Shown one piece after another: positions 55,808 to 64,000 of a stretch of 64,000 nt of DNA. How positions within the stretch are numbered: the stretch's first letter is position 1; every line of letters begins with the position of its first letter. Source of the stretch: Leisingera sp. S132 (GTDB taxonomy: Bacteria > Pseudomonadota > Alphaproteobacteria > Rhodobacterales > Rhodobacteraceae); assembly GCF_025144465.1 (NCBI RefSeq), contig NZ_CP083553.1, positions 2,974,001-3,038,000 of the forward strand. Reading direction: 5' to 3'. The position numbers and the translations under genes are program-made. A model generated the notes under the pieces. It was given only the letters and a program-made list of their open reading frames with translations. It was not told the origin of the DNA and did not search any database.

Positions 55808-56481
55808 TCCGTCACCTGTTCATAGGCCAGCGCCGCCACGATGTGGACGCGCCGGGTTTCTCCTCCGTTCAATGCGGTGTGGTAACCGCGGGTGTCAGTG
55901 AAATAGACAGAGCCGTCCGCTGGCAAGTGGGTGACGTGATGATTCACGATAAACAGTGATCCGGGATTGGAGAGCACCGGGATATGCAGCCGCGGCTCCG
56001 GATCGCGGTGCCACGAGTTGCAGTTGTAAAGCCCTTTGGACAAAACCCGCGTGCGCCCGATCGGAAAGCGCTTGGCCAGCTCTCCGTGCACATGCTCGAA
56101 ATAGGTGCCCGTAAACTTCGGATTGAACTCAGAGAACTCCACCTCCGGCACCAGATCCTCGCGCGGCTCCTCGACATAGCGGCCGTCGGCGCGCAGCCAG
56201 TAGCGCCCCGACAGATCATTGGCGGTCCACTCAGACTGCCCCGGGCGCTGGGTCAGCGGCAGCGCGGCGAACCCCTGGTCCTGCATACCGCCCATGAAGT
56301 CCTCGCGGCGCAAGCATTCCTCAAGCGCCTCCTGCAACAGCTGGATGTCGAACTTCAGTTCCAGCCGCTGGATGCCCGGCCCCGGCACAAACTCCGCCAC
56401 CGAGGCGGAATCGGGCATGACCTGCATGGCCCGGGTGACGGCCTGCACATCGGCGTCCTTGATCTGCGGTACAAATGTCAT
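55804..56481 (-). CDS. 2OG-Fe(II)-type amino-acid hydroxylase-like protein
   Basis: A 225-aa protein with a cupin-type iron site: HRD in NCNSWHRDPEPRLHIP, a distal His in GYHTALNGGE, and Arg-Arg in RRVHIVAAL for 2-oxoglutarate. This is the aspartyl/asparaginyl beta-hydroxylase or proline-hydroxylase-like fold. The start at 56481 follows a GGGAG. First gene of the operon with the threonine aldolase. Confidence 0.75.
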   Translation of the reverse strand: MTFVPQIKDADVQAVTRAMQVMPDSASVAEFVPGPGIQRLELKFDIQLLQEALEECLRREDFMGGMQDQGFAALPLTQRPGQSEWTANDLSGRYWLRADGRYVEEPREDLVPEVEFSEFNPKFTGTYFEHVHGELAKRFPIGRTRVLSKGLYNCNSWHRDPEPRLHIPVLSNPGSLFIVNHHVTHLPADGSVYFTDTRGYHTALNGGETRRVHIVAALAYEQVTE

Positions 56482-56620
56482 GCTGCGCGCTCCCAGTTTC
56501 GTTCTGTTCACATTTATAGCTGTTGCATCCGGCGCCAGCATTGCAGACTAAATCCACTCCAAAAAGCAGCGTTTCCGCAATCCTTCTTGCAAAAAATGCA
56601 ACAAGTGGCAGGGTGACCCC

Positions 56621-57508
56621 ATGCGCCGCAAGATCCCGCCCATCTCCGCCCTCTTGTGTTTCGAGGCCGCCGCCCGTTCCGGCAGCTTTGCCCAGGGCGC
56701 CCGCGCCATGAACCTGTCGCAAAGCGCCTTCAGCCGCCAGATCCAGGGGCTGGAGGCACAGACCGGCCAGACCCTGTTCCGGCGCGAACGCCAGCGGGTG
56801 CATCTGACCGGCGCGGGCCAGATGCTGCTGCAGGAGCTGGCACCGCAGCTGGAGGCGCTGGAAGCCACGTTCTACCGGCTGCGCACCCGCGACAATCCTT
56901 ATGGCGCGCTCAACATCGGCACCTATCCGACGCTGGGCAGCCGCTGGCTGATGCCGCATCTTGCCCGGCTGGCGCAGGCGCAGCCGCGGCTGACGGTCAA
57001 CACCATCACCTATCTGGACAATGCCCAGGTGGATGCCAGCCTGGTGGATCTGGCCATCGTGCAGGGCGATCCGCCCTGGCCCGGCTTCCGTGCCGATCTC
57101 CTGATGCCGGAAACCCTGGCGGCGGTGGCGGCGCCCGGCCTGCTGGAAGCCCCGCTGCAGGACGCTGCCCGCCTGCTGGACCACCCGGCGCTGCAGCACA
57201 CCACCCGCCCGCTCAGCTGGCAAATCTGGTTCGAGGATCTGGGCGAGGCGCTGCCCGCCCGCCCCACCGGCCCCCTGTTCGGCCAGTTCGAGATGCTGAT
57301 CGACGCCGTGAAATACGGCCACGGGGTGGCGATCCTGCCGGAGCTTCTGGTCCGCCGCGAACTGGCGGAAGGCAGCCTGATCCTGGCCCACCCGCACCGC
57401 TGCACCCCTGCCAGCGCCTATTACCTGCTGACGCCGCAGGCAAAGACGGGCACCAGCCGGATCGAACGGGTCCGGGCCTGGCTGCTGGAGCAGGCGCCCG
57501 GCACCTAG
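56621..57508 (+). CDS. LysR-family regulator, GcvA-like
   Basis: A 295-aa LysR-type regulator with the start KIPPISALLCFEAAARSGSFAQGARAMNLSQSAFSRQIQ. Divergent from the 2OG-oxygenase/aldolase operon with 139 bp between starts, so it is the likely regulator, as GcvA-like proteins often respond to amino acids. Confidence 0.92.
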   Translation: MRRKIPPISALLCFEAAARSGSFAQGARAMNLSQSAFSRQIQGLEAQTGQTLFRRERQRVHLTGAGQMLLQELAPQLEALEATFYRLRTRDNPYGALNIGTYPTLGSRWLMPHLARLAQAQPRLTVNTITYLDNAQVDASLVDLAIVQGDPPWPGFRADLLMPETLAAVAAPGLLEAPLQDAARLLDHPALQHTTRPLSWQIWFEDLGEALPARPTGPLFGQFEMLIDAVKYGHGVAILPELLVRRELAEGSLILAHPHRCTPASAYYLLTPQAKTGTSRIERVRAWLLEQAPGT

Positions 57509-57516
57509 ACGCCACC

Positions 57517-57588
57517 GCGCCGCGCATCAGCGCGGCGCCACGCCCAAGGCTGCCAAGGGCCCCGCAGGGGCACCTGCAGGCGCGGGAG
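57517..57588. repeat. Dispersed hairpin element, copy C (5'-truncated)
   Basis: Hairpin GCGCCGCGC / GCGCGGCGC (57517-57538), then CGCCCAAGGCTGCCAAGGG and GGGGCACCTGCAGGCGCGGGAG-like sequence matching the 3' half of copy B. Lies 9 bp after the LysR stop. Confidence 0.65.
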
Positions 57589-57609
57589 CCACCGGCCTGC
57601 GGGATGCCT

Positions 57610-59763
57610 CTACCGGAACAGCGCCTTGTAGAGCTTTTCCTTGGTGAACGGCTTGTCCAGCACCTGAACCCCGTGCAGTTCCGGGTAGCCCGCTTGCGCG
57701 GCGCTGAAGGCAAAGCCGCTCATCATCACCGCGTTCAGCCCGGGCTGGGCCTGACGCAGCCGGGACAGCGTTTCCCAGCCGCCACGCCCCGGCATGCTCA
57801 TGTCGATCACCGCACCGTCAAACGGCCCCTGGGCCTGCAGCAGCGCCAGCGCCGCATCATGGCCATCGGCGCTGGCGACCTCGCAGCCGCGCAGCTGCAG
57901 CAGGCCTGCGACAGCCCGGCGCACGGTGTCCTCGTCATCCACCACCAGGATACGGCGTGCCTGCCCTTTGCGCGGCGCCGGCGCCGCAATGCCGGGTGCG
58001 GCGGTCTGCACTGCCGCCGTCCCGCAAACCGGGAAATAGAAGCGGAAGGTGCTGCCGCCGCCCTCCCGGCTGTCCACTTCCAGCCCGCCCCGGTGACTGC
58101 TGATGATACCCATCGCCGCCGCCAGCCCCAGGCCGCGGCCGCCGGGTTTGGTGGTGAAGAACGGATCGAAGATCCGCGCCACCGTGTCGCGCCCCATGCC
58201 GCCGCCGGTGTCGCGCACCTCCAGCAAAACACAGGGGCCCGCAGGCATCCTGCGCCCGGCCAGCAGCCGCCGCCGCTCCGCCGTGCCCAGGCTGCTGCGC
58301 CGGGTGGACACCGTCACCGTGCCAGCCCCCGGCCCGATCGCCTCCACCGCATTCAGCACCGCCTGCATCAGCAGCTGTCCGGCCTGGGCCGGATCCATCC
58401 GGGCGGTCAGCTCCCCCGCCGCCAGGTCCAGCACCACCGCCTTGCCCAGCTTGCACTCTGCCGGCACCAGCGCCAGCGTCTCGCGGACGATCCGGTTCAG
58501 GTCGCAGGCCTCCGGCTGCGGGGCGCCGCCGCCCCTTGCATAGCTCAGCAGCTGCCGCATCAGCCGGGCCGAATCCTGAAGGCCCTCCTTCACCGCCCGC
58601 ACATCTGCCGCTGCCGGATGCGCCGCCGCCAGATGCGCCAGTGCCAGCTCGCTGCGGCCCTGCATCCCGGCCAGCAGATTGTTGAACTCATGCGCAATGG
58701 TGCCCGCCAGCAGCCCCAGGCTTTCGGCCTTGCGGCGCAGCAGCAGCGCCTGTTCCGCCTGCCGCCGCCGCCGCTCCGCCCTGCGGCGGCACAGCTCCTG
58801 CTCGCCCCGCTCTGCACACAGGCCGATCAAGCCGCTGTTCTGAATGCCGGCGGCTATTTCGCCATCGTGCAGAAGTGCAAAATGGCCGATCAGCTGCCCG
58901 TTTGCATCCCGCAGCGGCATTCCGAAATAGGAGACCAGTCCCTGCGCCCGGAACATCTCCTGGGCCGGGAACATCCCTTGCAGCCCTTTCGGCACCAGAA
59001 AAGGCTCCCCCTCCCGCAGAAAGTCGCAAGGGGCGCCTTCATACGGCACCAGCCCCTCTCCGCCGCCCGCGGCGGCCTGCCCGCCATCGCAGCAGGCCAG
59101 AACCCGGAAGGCGCCAGGACTGTCAGCCGCGCATTCGGCAATGAACGCCCGGCGCACCCGGAAGGCGCGCTGCATCTCTGCCGCCAGCTGCCGCAGGGCC
59201 GCCTGGGGCGACAGGCTGCCTGCCCCCGCCCCGCGCGCCAGCGCCGCCAGGGCTGCGGCCTCCTGCATCCCGGCCAGTTCCGCCCCCAGCCGCGGGGCAA
59301 ACTGCTGCATGGCGGCTGCCGCCGCTGCCGTCAGCGCCGCCCCTGGCGGCTGCCGCCAGGCGGCCTGCACCAGGCCAGCGACTGCGCCCGCGCCATCCAA
59401 CAGCGGCACCCCGGCGTAGCCGTTGATGTTTTCCTCGATGAACATCGCGTCTTCGGGGTACAGCTGCTGCACCCGGTCCGGGAACACCTGCGGCGCGGCG
59501 CGCAGCACCACGTCCCGGCACGGCGCGCCGCGTGCGTCATATTCGAAATCCCCCAGCTGCATCCCGTCAAACCAGCTGGCCACCACCTTCAAGTGCTCGC
59601 CCTGCCGGATCCGTAATGCGCTGACTGTGACCAGATCCGCGCCGAAACCCCGCGCAATCTGATCAGCAAATGCCTGGCAGAACCCGGCGCCGCTCGCGCC
59701 CGCCAGCTCTTCCATATCCAAGCGGCTGCCGGCCCCCAGCGCCGCCCCCCCGGATGCGTCCAT
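57610..59763 (-). CDS. GAF-domain hybrid histidine kinase with receiver
   Basis: A 717-aa soluble sensor kinase. Two GAF-like domains (about 20-165 and 175-330) are followed by HisKA with AHEFNNLLAG (His358), HATPase_c (NAVEAIG, DTGGGMGRDTVARIFDPFFTTK, GRGLGLAAAMGI) and a C-terminal receiver with DMSMPG (Asp654). The NtrB-like AHEFNNLL and DPFFTTK motifs are common in hybrid kinases. Start set at 59763 (AGGAG 8 bp upstream). No partner regulator nearby. Confidence 0.88.
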   Translation of the reverse strand: MDASGGAALGAGSRLDMEELAGASGAGFCQAFADQIARGFGADLVTVSALRIRQGEHLKVVASWFDGMQLGDFEYDARGAPCRDVVLRAAPQVFPDRVQQLYPEDAMFIEENINGYAGVPLLDGAGAVAGLVQAAWRQPPGAALTAAAAAAMQQFAPRLGAELAGMQEAAALAALARGAGAGSLSPQAALRQLAAEMQRAFRVRRAFIAECAADSPGAFRVLACCDGGQAAAGGGEGLVPYEGAPCDFLREGEPFLVPKGLQGMFPAQEMFRAQGLVSYFGMPLRDANGQLIGHFALLHDGEIAAGIQNSGLIGLCAERGEQELCRRRAERRRRQAEQALLLRRKAESLGLLAGTIAHEFNNLLAGMQGRSELALAHLAAAHPAAADVRAVKEGLQDSARLMRQLLSYARGGGAPQPEACDLNRIVRETLALVPAECKLGKAVVLDLAAGELTARMDPAQAGQLLMQAVLNAVEAIGPGAGTVTVSTRRSSLGTAERRRLLAGRRMPAGPCVLLEVRDTGGGMGRDTVARIFDPFFTTKPGGRGLGLAAAMGIISSHRGGLEVDSREGGGSTFRFYFPVCGTAAVQTAAPGIAAPAPRKGQARRILVVDDEDTVRRAVAGLLQLRGCEVASADGHDAALALLQAQGPFDGAVIDMSMPGRGGWETLSRLRQAQPGLNAVMMSGFAFSAAQAGYPELHGVQVLDKPFTKEKLYKALFR

Positions 59764-60088
59764 AACCAATACTCCTGCCATCCCTGCACGGGCCGGACCA
59801 CCGGATCCGGACCCCTGGCACACTCACAAAACACTGTCCGTCCGCACCGCAGAGCCGCCCCTTTCACCCAAAGGCTTCCGCCGCAGTGCCCAATTCTGCA
59901 GGCAGCCTGGAACATGGCTGCACCGCAACATCATGCTGCGCGAACAACCCGTGCGCAGTCAACATCTTGTATGATTGAGACTCAATTCTAACAGAAAAAG
60001 CCGCAAATCCGGAGCATCGGATCTGCGGCTTTTTAGGGATTTTACATTTGCCTGACGGCCCGGCCGGCCTAGGGGGGACAGGCCCGGA
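59764..60088. other. Intergenic region with one dyad
   Basis: 325 bp without a convincing gene. It holds a dyad ATTGAGACTCAAT (59974-59986), the trcR terminator, and an upstream region of the kinase. The dyad has a 6-1-6 shape weakly like iron-box sites. Confidence 0.5.
59995..60034. terminator. Terminator of trcR
   Basis: GCCGCA-ATCCG / CGGAT-TGCGGC stem with one mismatch, with five A before and five T after; works in both directions, 55 bp after the trcR stop on the minus strand. Confidence 0.88.
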
Positions 60089-60856
60089 TCAGAACCGGCT
60101 GTCCTCGTCGTCGTCCTCGTCATCACCGCCCGCAGGCAGGTTGAAGAAGCTGTCGGCGTCCAGGACGTCCTCTTGCTTCCTGTCCTCGTCGTCATTCAGG
60201 CCGCCGCCCAGGGTGAAGGTCTCCAAACCCTCGATGGCGGACGGGATCTTCGGCTCGGCGTCCATCTCCAGCGACTGCTCGGTCGACACCAGCTTGCGGC
60301 GCTCGTCGTCACTCATCACGCCGCCTTCGGCTGCCTTCTTGGCCGCGGCCTTCTGGACGGCTGCGTCCAGCTCGGACTGTTTGCACAGGCCCAGAGCCAC
60401 CGGGTCGATCGGCTGCATGTTGGCAATGTTCCAGTGGGTGCGCTCGCGGATCGACTGGATGGTCGGCTTGGTGGTGCCCACCAGCTTGGCAATCTGGCCG
60501 TCGCTGAGTTCCGGATGGAACTTGACCAGCCACAGGATCGAGTTCGGACGGTCCTGGCGCTTGGACAGCGGAGTATAGCGCGGGCCGCGGCGCTTTTCCT
60601 CGCCGGCCGCGGCCGGGTTGAACTTGAGCTTCAGCTTGTGCAGCGGGTTGCCTTGCGCCTTGTCAATCTCATCCTGGGTCAGCTGGTTGTTGGCAACCGG
60701 GTCAAACCCTTTTACGCCCACCGCCACTTCGCCGTCGGCGATGCCCTGGATTTCCAGCTCGTGCATGCCCACGAAATCCGCGATTTGCTTGAAGCTGATC
60801 GTGGTATTGTCCACCAGCCACACGGCGGTTGCCTTGGCCATCAACGGTTTTGCCAT
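60089..60856 (-). CDS. trcR: Cell-cycle transcriptional regulator TrcR (DUF1013)
   Basis: A 255-aa protein of the DUF1013 family, restricted to alphaproteobacteria and named TrcR. N-terminal TAVWLVDNTTISFKQIADFVGMHELEIQGIADGEV resembles a helix-turn-helix; a second set SDGQIAKLVGTTKPTIQSIRERTHWN looks like another. It ends in an acidic tail (GGDDEDDDEDSRF). GGAG lies 8 bp before the ATG. Probably essential in relatives. Confidence 0.9.
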   Translation of the reverse strand: MAKPLMAKATAVWLVDNTTISFKQIADFVGMHELEIQGIADGEVAVGVKGFDPVANNQLTQDEIDKAQGNPLHKLKLKFNPAAAGEEKRRGPRYTPLSKRQDRPNSILWLVKFHPELSDGQIAKLVGTTKPTIQSIRERTHWNIANMQPIDPVALGLCKQSELDAAVQKAAAKKAAEGGVMSDDERRKLVSTEQSLEMDAEPKIPSAIEGLETFTLGGGLNDDEDRKQEDVLDADSFFNLPAGGDDEDDDEDSRF

Positions 60857-61003
60857 GTGCTCATCTCCTTAAAAACACCTCGGGTCCCCGGATACATCTC
60901 TCCCGCCGCCTGAAATGGCGTCCCCGGCGATCCGGGGCAGGTTTCCGTTGTCGGGGAACTTCGGCCCTATATAGTCGGCATCGATGCATAAGGAAAGAGG
61001 CCA

Positions 61004-61651
61004 ATGCGCAAGTTGTTCACAGGTGTTTTTGCGGCTGTTCTGACCCTGCTGCCGGTGCTTGCGGCGGCGGACGGTGAGCCTGCAGGCGACTTCGACTATT
61101 ACGTGCTGTCGCTCAGCTGGTCGCCGAACTGGTGCGCGCAGGAAGGCGACGCCAAAGGCGCGGACCAGTGTGATGCCCGCCATGACTACGGCTGGACGCT
61201 GCATGGCCTCTGGCCGCAGTACCACCGCGGCTGGCCCAGCTACTGCCGCACGGCAGAGGCCCCGCCGAGCCGCGCGATGAGCCGGGACATGGCGGACATC
61301 ATGGGCAGCCCAGGGCTCGCCTGGCACCAGTGGAAGAAACACGGCACCTGCTCCGGCCTCAGCGCGCGGGACTACTACAACGCGATGCGCACGGCCTACG
61401 AACGCGTCACCCGCCCCGCCGCCTTCCGCAGGCTCGAAAAGCCCGTGACCCTGCCTGCCTCGGTTGTTGAGCAGGCCTTTCTGCAGGAAAACCCGGACCT
61501 CAACCGCGACAGTCTGACCATCACCTGCCGCGGCGGCGCCATCCAGGAGGCCCGCATCTGCCTGTCCAAGGCACTGGAGCCGGTGCCCTGCGGGCGGGAC
61601 GTGATCCGGGACTGCACATTGAAAAACGCCCGCTTCGCGCCCATCCGCTGA
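61004..61651 (+). CDS. Ribonuclease T2
   Basis: A 215-aa secreted RNase of the T2 family: signal peptide LFTGVFAAVLTLLPVLAAA, then catalytic segments CAS I (WTLHGLWPQY) and CAS II (WHQWKKHGTCSG) with both histidines, and disulfide-forming cysteines. It would degrade RNA in the periplasm or outside. Single gene. Confidence 0.94.
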   Translation: MRKLFTGVFAAVLTLLPVLAAADGEPAGDFDYYVLSLSWSPNWCAQEGDAKGADQCDARHDYGWTLHGLWPQYHRGWPSYCRTAEAPPSRAMSRDMADIMGSPGLAWHQWKKHGTCSGLSARDYYNAMRTAYERVTRPAAFRRLEKPVTLPASVVEQAFLQENPDLNRDSLTITCRGGAIQEARICLSKALEPVPCGRDVIRDCTLKNARFAPIR

Positions 61652-61697
61652 ACAGGCAGGGGCGCAGCCCCTCTTGGCCTCACGGCCAATTCACCCC

Positions 61698-61754
61698 GGG
61701 ATACTTCGGGCCAGATGAACAGGGGACCCTGGCTTCATCTTTCCCCAAATACTC
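61698..61754. repeat. Roseobacter-type inverted repeat
   Basis: Imperfect long dyad: GGGATACTTC...CCAGATGAA (left) with TTCATCT...CCCCAAATACTC (right), around AGGG/CCCT. This resembles common Rhodobacteraceae intergenic hairpins with GGGGTATTTG, also suggested at 16238-16271. Confidence 0.55.
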
Positions 61755-61935
61755 AAACCCTGCCATGCAGCCAGCGCCGCCGCCGGCAGGTGCGGAAACA
61801 TGCCTCCGCCCCGCCCCAAGGCGGTAAAGCGCCTGTGAAGCGGAAACCGCCGCGTTTCGTGCTACATTACACCTGTGCCGCGCCCGGCCCTGCCTGAACG
61901 GCACTCCGTTTTGGTCAGCGAGAAGGAGGAAGCGC

Positions 61936-62793
61936 ATGGCAAAAACAATCGGTAACCCGCTCAGCTGGCTTCTGCAGGGTGCAGAGACCACCTCCCACCA
62001 CGTTGGCCAATCCGTAAGCGAACTGCGCAGCACCGGCGCCGCGGCCATGCCAGAGGCGCGCAAGCTCAGCATGGACGACATCATCCATTCGCTGGCCGCC
62101 GGGCTGGAGGATTTTGCCGCCTGCCGCTCGGACGCGATGTTCCTGGTGCTGTTCTACCCCATCATCGGCATCGCGCTCATCGTGATGAGCCTGTCGATGA
62201 ACCTGCTGCCGCTTATCGTGCCGATGATCATGGGCTTTGCCATCCTCGGCCCTGTCGCGGCGGTCGGCCTTTATGAGATGTCGTCGCGCCGCGAGGCCGG
62301 GATGGAGACCCGCTGGATGGATGCCTTTGCGGTCATCCGCTCGCCCTCCTTTGGCGCCATCCTGGTGCTGGGCCTGTATCTGGCGGCACTGTTCATCATC
62401 TGGCTGGTGGCGGCGGATATGATCTACAGCCGCACCCTGGGGCCGGAGCCGCCGGCCTCCATCATGGGGTTCATCAGCGATGTGCTGACCACCCGCGAGG
62501 GCTGGATCATGTCGATCAGCGGCGGCATCCTGGGCGCGGGTTTTGCCTTTGCCGCGCTGGCGATGAGCCTGGTGTCCTTCCCGCTCCTGATGGACCGCCA
62601 TGTCGGCCTGCCGGTCGCGGTGGCAACCTCAATCAAGGTGCTGCGCAAGAACCCGATGGTCTGCATGGCCTGGGGCGTGATCGTCGGCGTGTCGCTGATC
62701 GTCGGATCAATCCCCTTCCTGGCCGGTCTGATCATCGTGGTGCCGGTGCTGGGGCATGCGACCTGGCACCTGTACCGGCGCGCGGTGGAGTGA
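61936..62793 (+). CDS. DUF2189 membrane protein
   Basis: A 285-aa polytopic protein of the DUF2189 family with about six helices. Starts at the ATG at 61936, where GAAGGAGGA lies 6-7 bp upstream. Recognisable segments are DIIHSLAAGLEDFAACRSDAMFL and GLYEMSSRREAGMETRWMDAF. Function unknown; possibly linked to cytochrome oxidase or stress, as family members are scattered. Confidence 0.88.
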   Translation: MAKTIGNPLSWLLQGAETTSHHVGQSVSELRSTGAAAMPEARKLSMDDIIHSLAAGLEDFAACRSDAMFLVLFYPIIGIALIVMSLSMNLLPLIVPMIMGFAILGPVAAVGLYEMSSRREAGMETRWMDAFAVIRSPSFGAILVLGLYLAALFIIWLVAADMIYSRTLGPEPPASIMGFISDVLTTREGWIMSISGGILGAGFAFAALAMSLVSFPLLMDRHVGLPVAVATSIKVLRKNPMVCMAWGVIVGVSLIVGSIPFLAGLIIVVPVLGHATWHLYRRAVE

Positions 62794-62810
62794 GCAGCTG
62801 AAGAAACAAC

Positions 62811-62837
62811 AAGGGCCGGCGCATCCGCCGGCCCTTT
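62811..62837. terminator. Intrinsic terminator after DUF2189
   Basis: GGGCCGGC / GCCGGCCC stem with loop GCATCC and CTTT after it; shared with the convergent quinone oxidoreductase gene. Confidence 0.85.
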
Positions 62838-62857
62838 GCTGTGCAGGCCTGAAGCCG

Positions 62858-63841
62858 TCAGCCCACCTTCAGGACAATCTTGCCGATATGGCCGGAGCTT
62901 TCCATCCGGGCATGGGCCGCTGCCGCCTCCTCCAGCGCAAATTCGCTGTCCATGACCGGCGCGACCTTGCCCGCTTCCAACAGCGGCCAGACCGCCTCGC
63001 GCAGATCCTGGGCAATCTGCGCCTTGGCCAGATCGCTTTGCGGGCGCAGGGTGGAGCCGGTCAGCGTGAGGCGCTTGACCATCATCAGGGCAAAGTTCAG
63101 CTCCACCTTGGGACCTTGCAGAAAAGCGATCTGCACCAGCCGCCCATCCTCGGCCATCGCCTTGATGTTGCGCGGGATGTAATCGCCGCCGACCATGTCC
63201 AGCACCAGATCGGCGCCGCCCTCGTCCCGCAGCACCTTGACGAAATCCTCGTCGCGGTAGTTGATTGCCCGCTCCGCACCCAGATCCAGACAGGCCTGGC
63301 ATTTCTCATCCGACCCGGCGGTCGCAAACACCCGCGCCCCGAACGCCTTGGCCAGCTGAATGGCGGTGGTGCCAATGCCGGATGAGCCGCCATGCACCAG
63401 GAACCGCTCGCCCGCTTTCAGCCCGCCGCGGGTGAAGACGTTGGACCAGACGGTAAAGAAGGTCTCCGGCAGGCAGGCCGCCTGTTTCAGGTCCATGCCC
63501 GCCGGGACCGGCAGACAGTGTGCCGCAGGGGTGGCGACATATTCCGCATAACCGCCGCCCGGCAGCAGCGCGCAGACCTGATCGCCCTCCGAGACATCAG
63601 TGACACCTGCACCCACGGCCACCACCTCGCCCGAGGCTTCCAGCCCCGGCAGGTCGCTGGCGCCCTTGGGCGGGTCATAGGCCCCCGCGCGCTGCAGCGC
63701 ATCGGGGCGGTTCACCCCGGCATAGGTCACCTTGATCACCACCTCGCCATGGCCCGGCTGCGGCACCGGGCGCTGGCACAGCTGCAAAACCTCCGGCCCG
63801 CCGGGTTTGGCGATCTCCACCGCGCGCATCATCTTTGTCAT
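62858..63841 (-). CDS. Zinc-free NAD(P)H:quinone oxidoreductase (PIG3-like)
   Basis: A 327-aa MDR-family enzyme: N-terminal MRAVEIAKPGGPEVL, GEVVIKVTYAGVNRPDALQRAG, Rossmann motif VHGGSSGIGTTAIQLAKAFGARV. The PIG3/QOR type. The start at 63841 has AGGAGG 10 bp upstream; longer readings run past a region without typical sequence. Confidence 0.9.
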   Translation of the reverse strand: MTKMMRAVEIAKPGGPEVLQLCQRPVPQPGHGEVVIKVTYAGVNRPDALQRAGAYDPPKGASDLPGLEASGEVVAVGAGVTDVSEGDQVCALLPGGGYAEYVATPAAHCLPVPAGMDLKQAACLPETFFTVWSNVFTRGGLKAGERFLVHGGSSGIGTTAIQLAKAFGARVFATAGSDEKCQACLDLGAERAINYRDEDFVKVLRDEGGADLVLDMVGGDYIPRNIKAMAEDGRLVQIAFLQGPKVELNFALMMVKRLTLTGSTLRPQSDLAKAQIAQDLREAVWPLLEAGKVAPVMDSEFALEEAAAAHARMESSGHIGKIVLKVG

Positions 63842-64000
63842 CGGTTGGTATCCTCCTGATCCTTGCCTCTGCCTAACATCCGGCAAGGGGCGCGCAAACA
63901 GCAAAGGCGCCGCAGCCCGGGCGGTTTGCGGAGCAGCCGCGCTGGCAGCAGGCATCTGTCCCGGCGGCCTTACTAATGCTGACACAGACCGTCTGCCGGT

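Noticed and set aside
56656-59616. 986-codon plus-strand ORF across LysR and kinase genes
   Set aside because: High GC keeps stop codons rare. The translation is low-complexity (Arg, Pro, Ala, Gln, His) and overlaps genes with clear domains on both strands.
59959-60195. Small minus-strand ORF overlapping the trcR end
   Set aside because: It is a frame-shifted copy of the acidic trcR tail running through the terminator; Thr/Arg-rich and without a ribosome-binding site.

Overview
The window is about 65% GC and looks like chromosomal DNA of a marine Roseobacter-group alphaproteobacterium (Rhodobacteraceae, close to Leisingera, Phaeobacter or Ruegeria). The evidence is the ccoNOQP-usp-fnrL-hemN block typical of Rhodobacterales, a cysteate-lyase locus, a TRAP carrier, a TrcR (DUF1013) regulator and many LysR regulators. 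I see no insertion sequence, phage, CRISPR array or origin. Gene functions are read from the sequence and from memory of the families; no database search was run.

Layout. (1) 1-12.2 kb is a nitric-oxide region: norCBQD on the minus strand with a partial secreted-protein gene after norD, a DUF1858-like gene sharing the nor promoter region, a soluble chemoreceptor, nnrR, nnrS, a di-heme peroxidase and a hybrid histidine kinase. (2) 12.5-18.8 kb holds a Pct-type CoA-transferase, tRNA-Gln, a LysR gene, small and membrane proteins (DUF2270), and a transglutaminase-like gene with a MerR-type promoter. (3) 18.0-25.6 kb has an Asp/Glu racemase with a CuyA-like desulfonating lyase and its LysR regulator, then a second LysR gene facing a dctPQM TRAP operon with an alpha/beta hydrolase. 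(4) 25.8-35.4 kb is the microaerobic block: ccoNOQP, a universal stress protein, fnrL and hemN, with FNR boxes in both divergent promoters; an SHMT-like enzyme with its LysR gene lies inside it. (5) 35.7-41.7 kb is a yejABEF peptide importer carrying an extra small membrane-protein gene. (6) 41.9-50.7 kb contains a DUF333 lipoprotein, membrane cytochrome c, pheA, ffs (4.5S RNA), a CpdB-like phosphoesterase, nudC, an SRPBCC protein, a hydrolase/TetR pair with clear operators, a cobalamin riboswitch with a Cys-rich protein, and a tyrosine phosphatase. (7) 50.9-54.7 kb is the dnaX-(small membrane protein)-ybaB ... recR replication and repair cluster. (8) 54.8-64 kb has a threonine-aldolase/2OG-oxygenase operon with a divergent LysR gene, a GAF histidine kinase, trcR, RNase T2, DUF2189 and a quinone oxidoreductase.

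The genes form two linked regulatory themes. NnrR probably responds to NO and drives nor; FnrL responds to low oxygen and drives the cbb3 oxidase, hemN, the stress protein and probably DUF2270. The most interesting leads are: a dispersed three-copy hairpin element whose arms differ between copies yet remain paired; a candidate anti-Shine-Dalgarno small RNA beside an FNR box; a MerR-type 19-bp-spacer promoter with no local regulator; a B12-riboswitch gene encoding a Cys-rich protein; and an operon pairing a 2OG hydroxylase with a beta-hydroxy-amino-acid aldolase.
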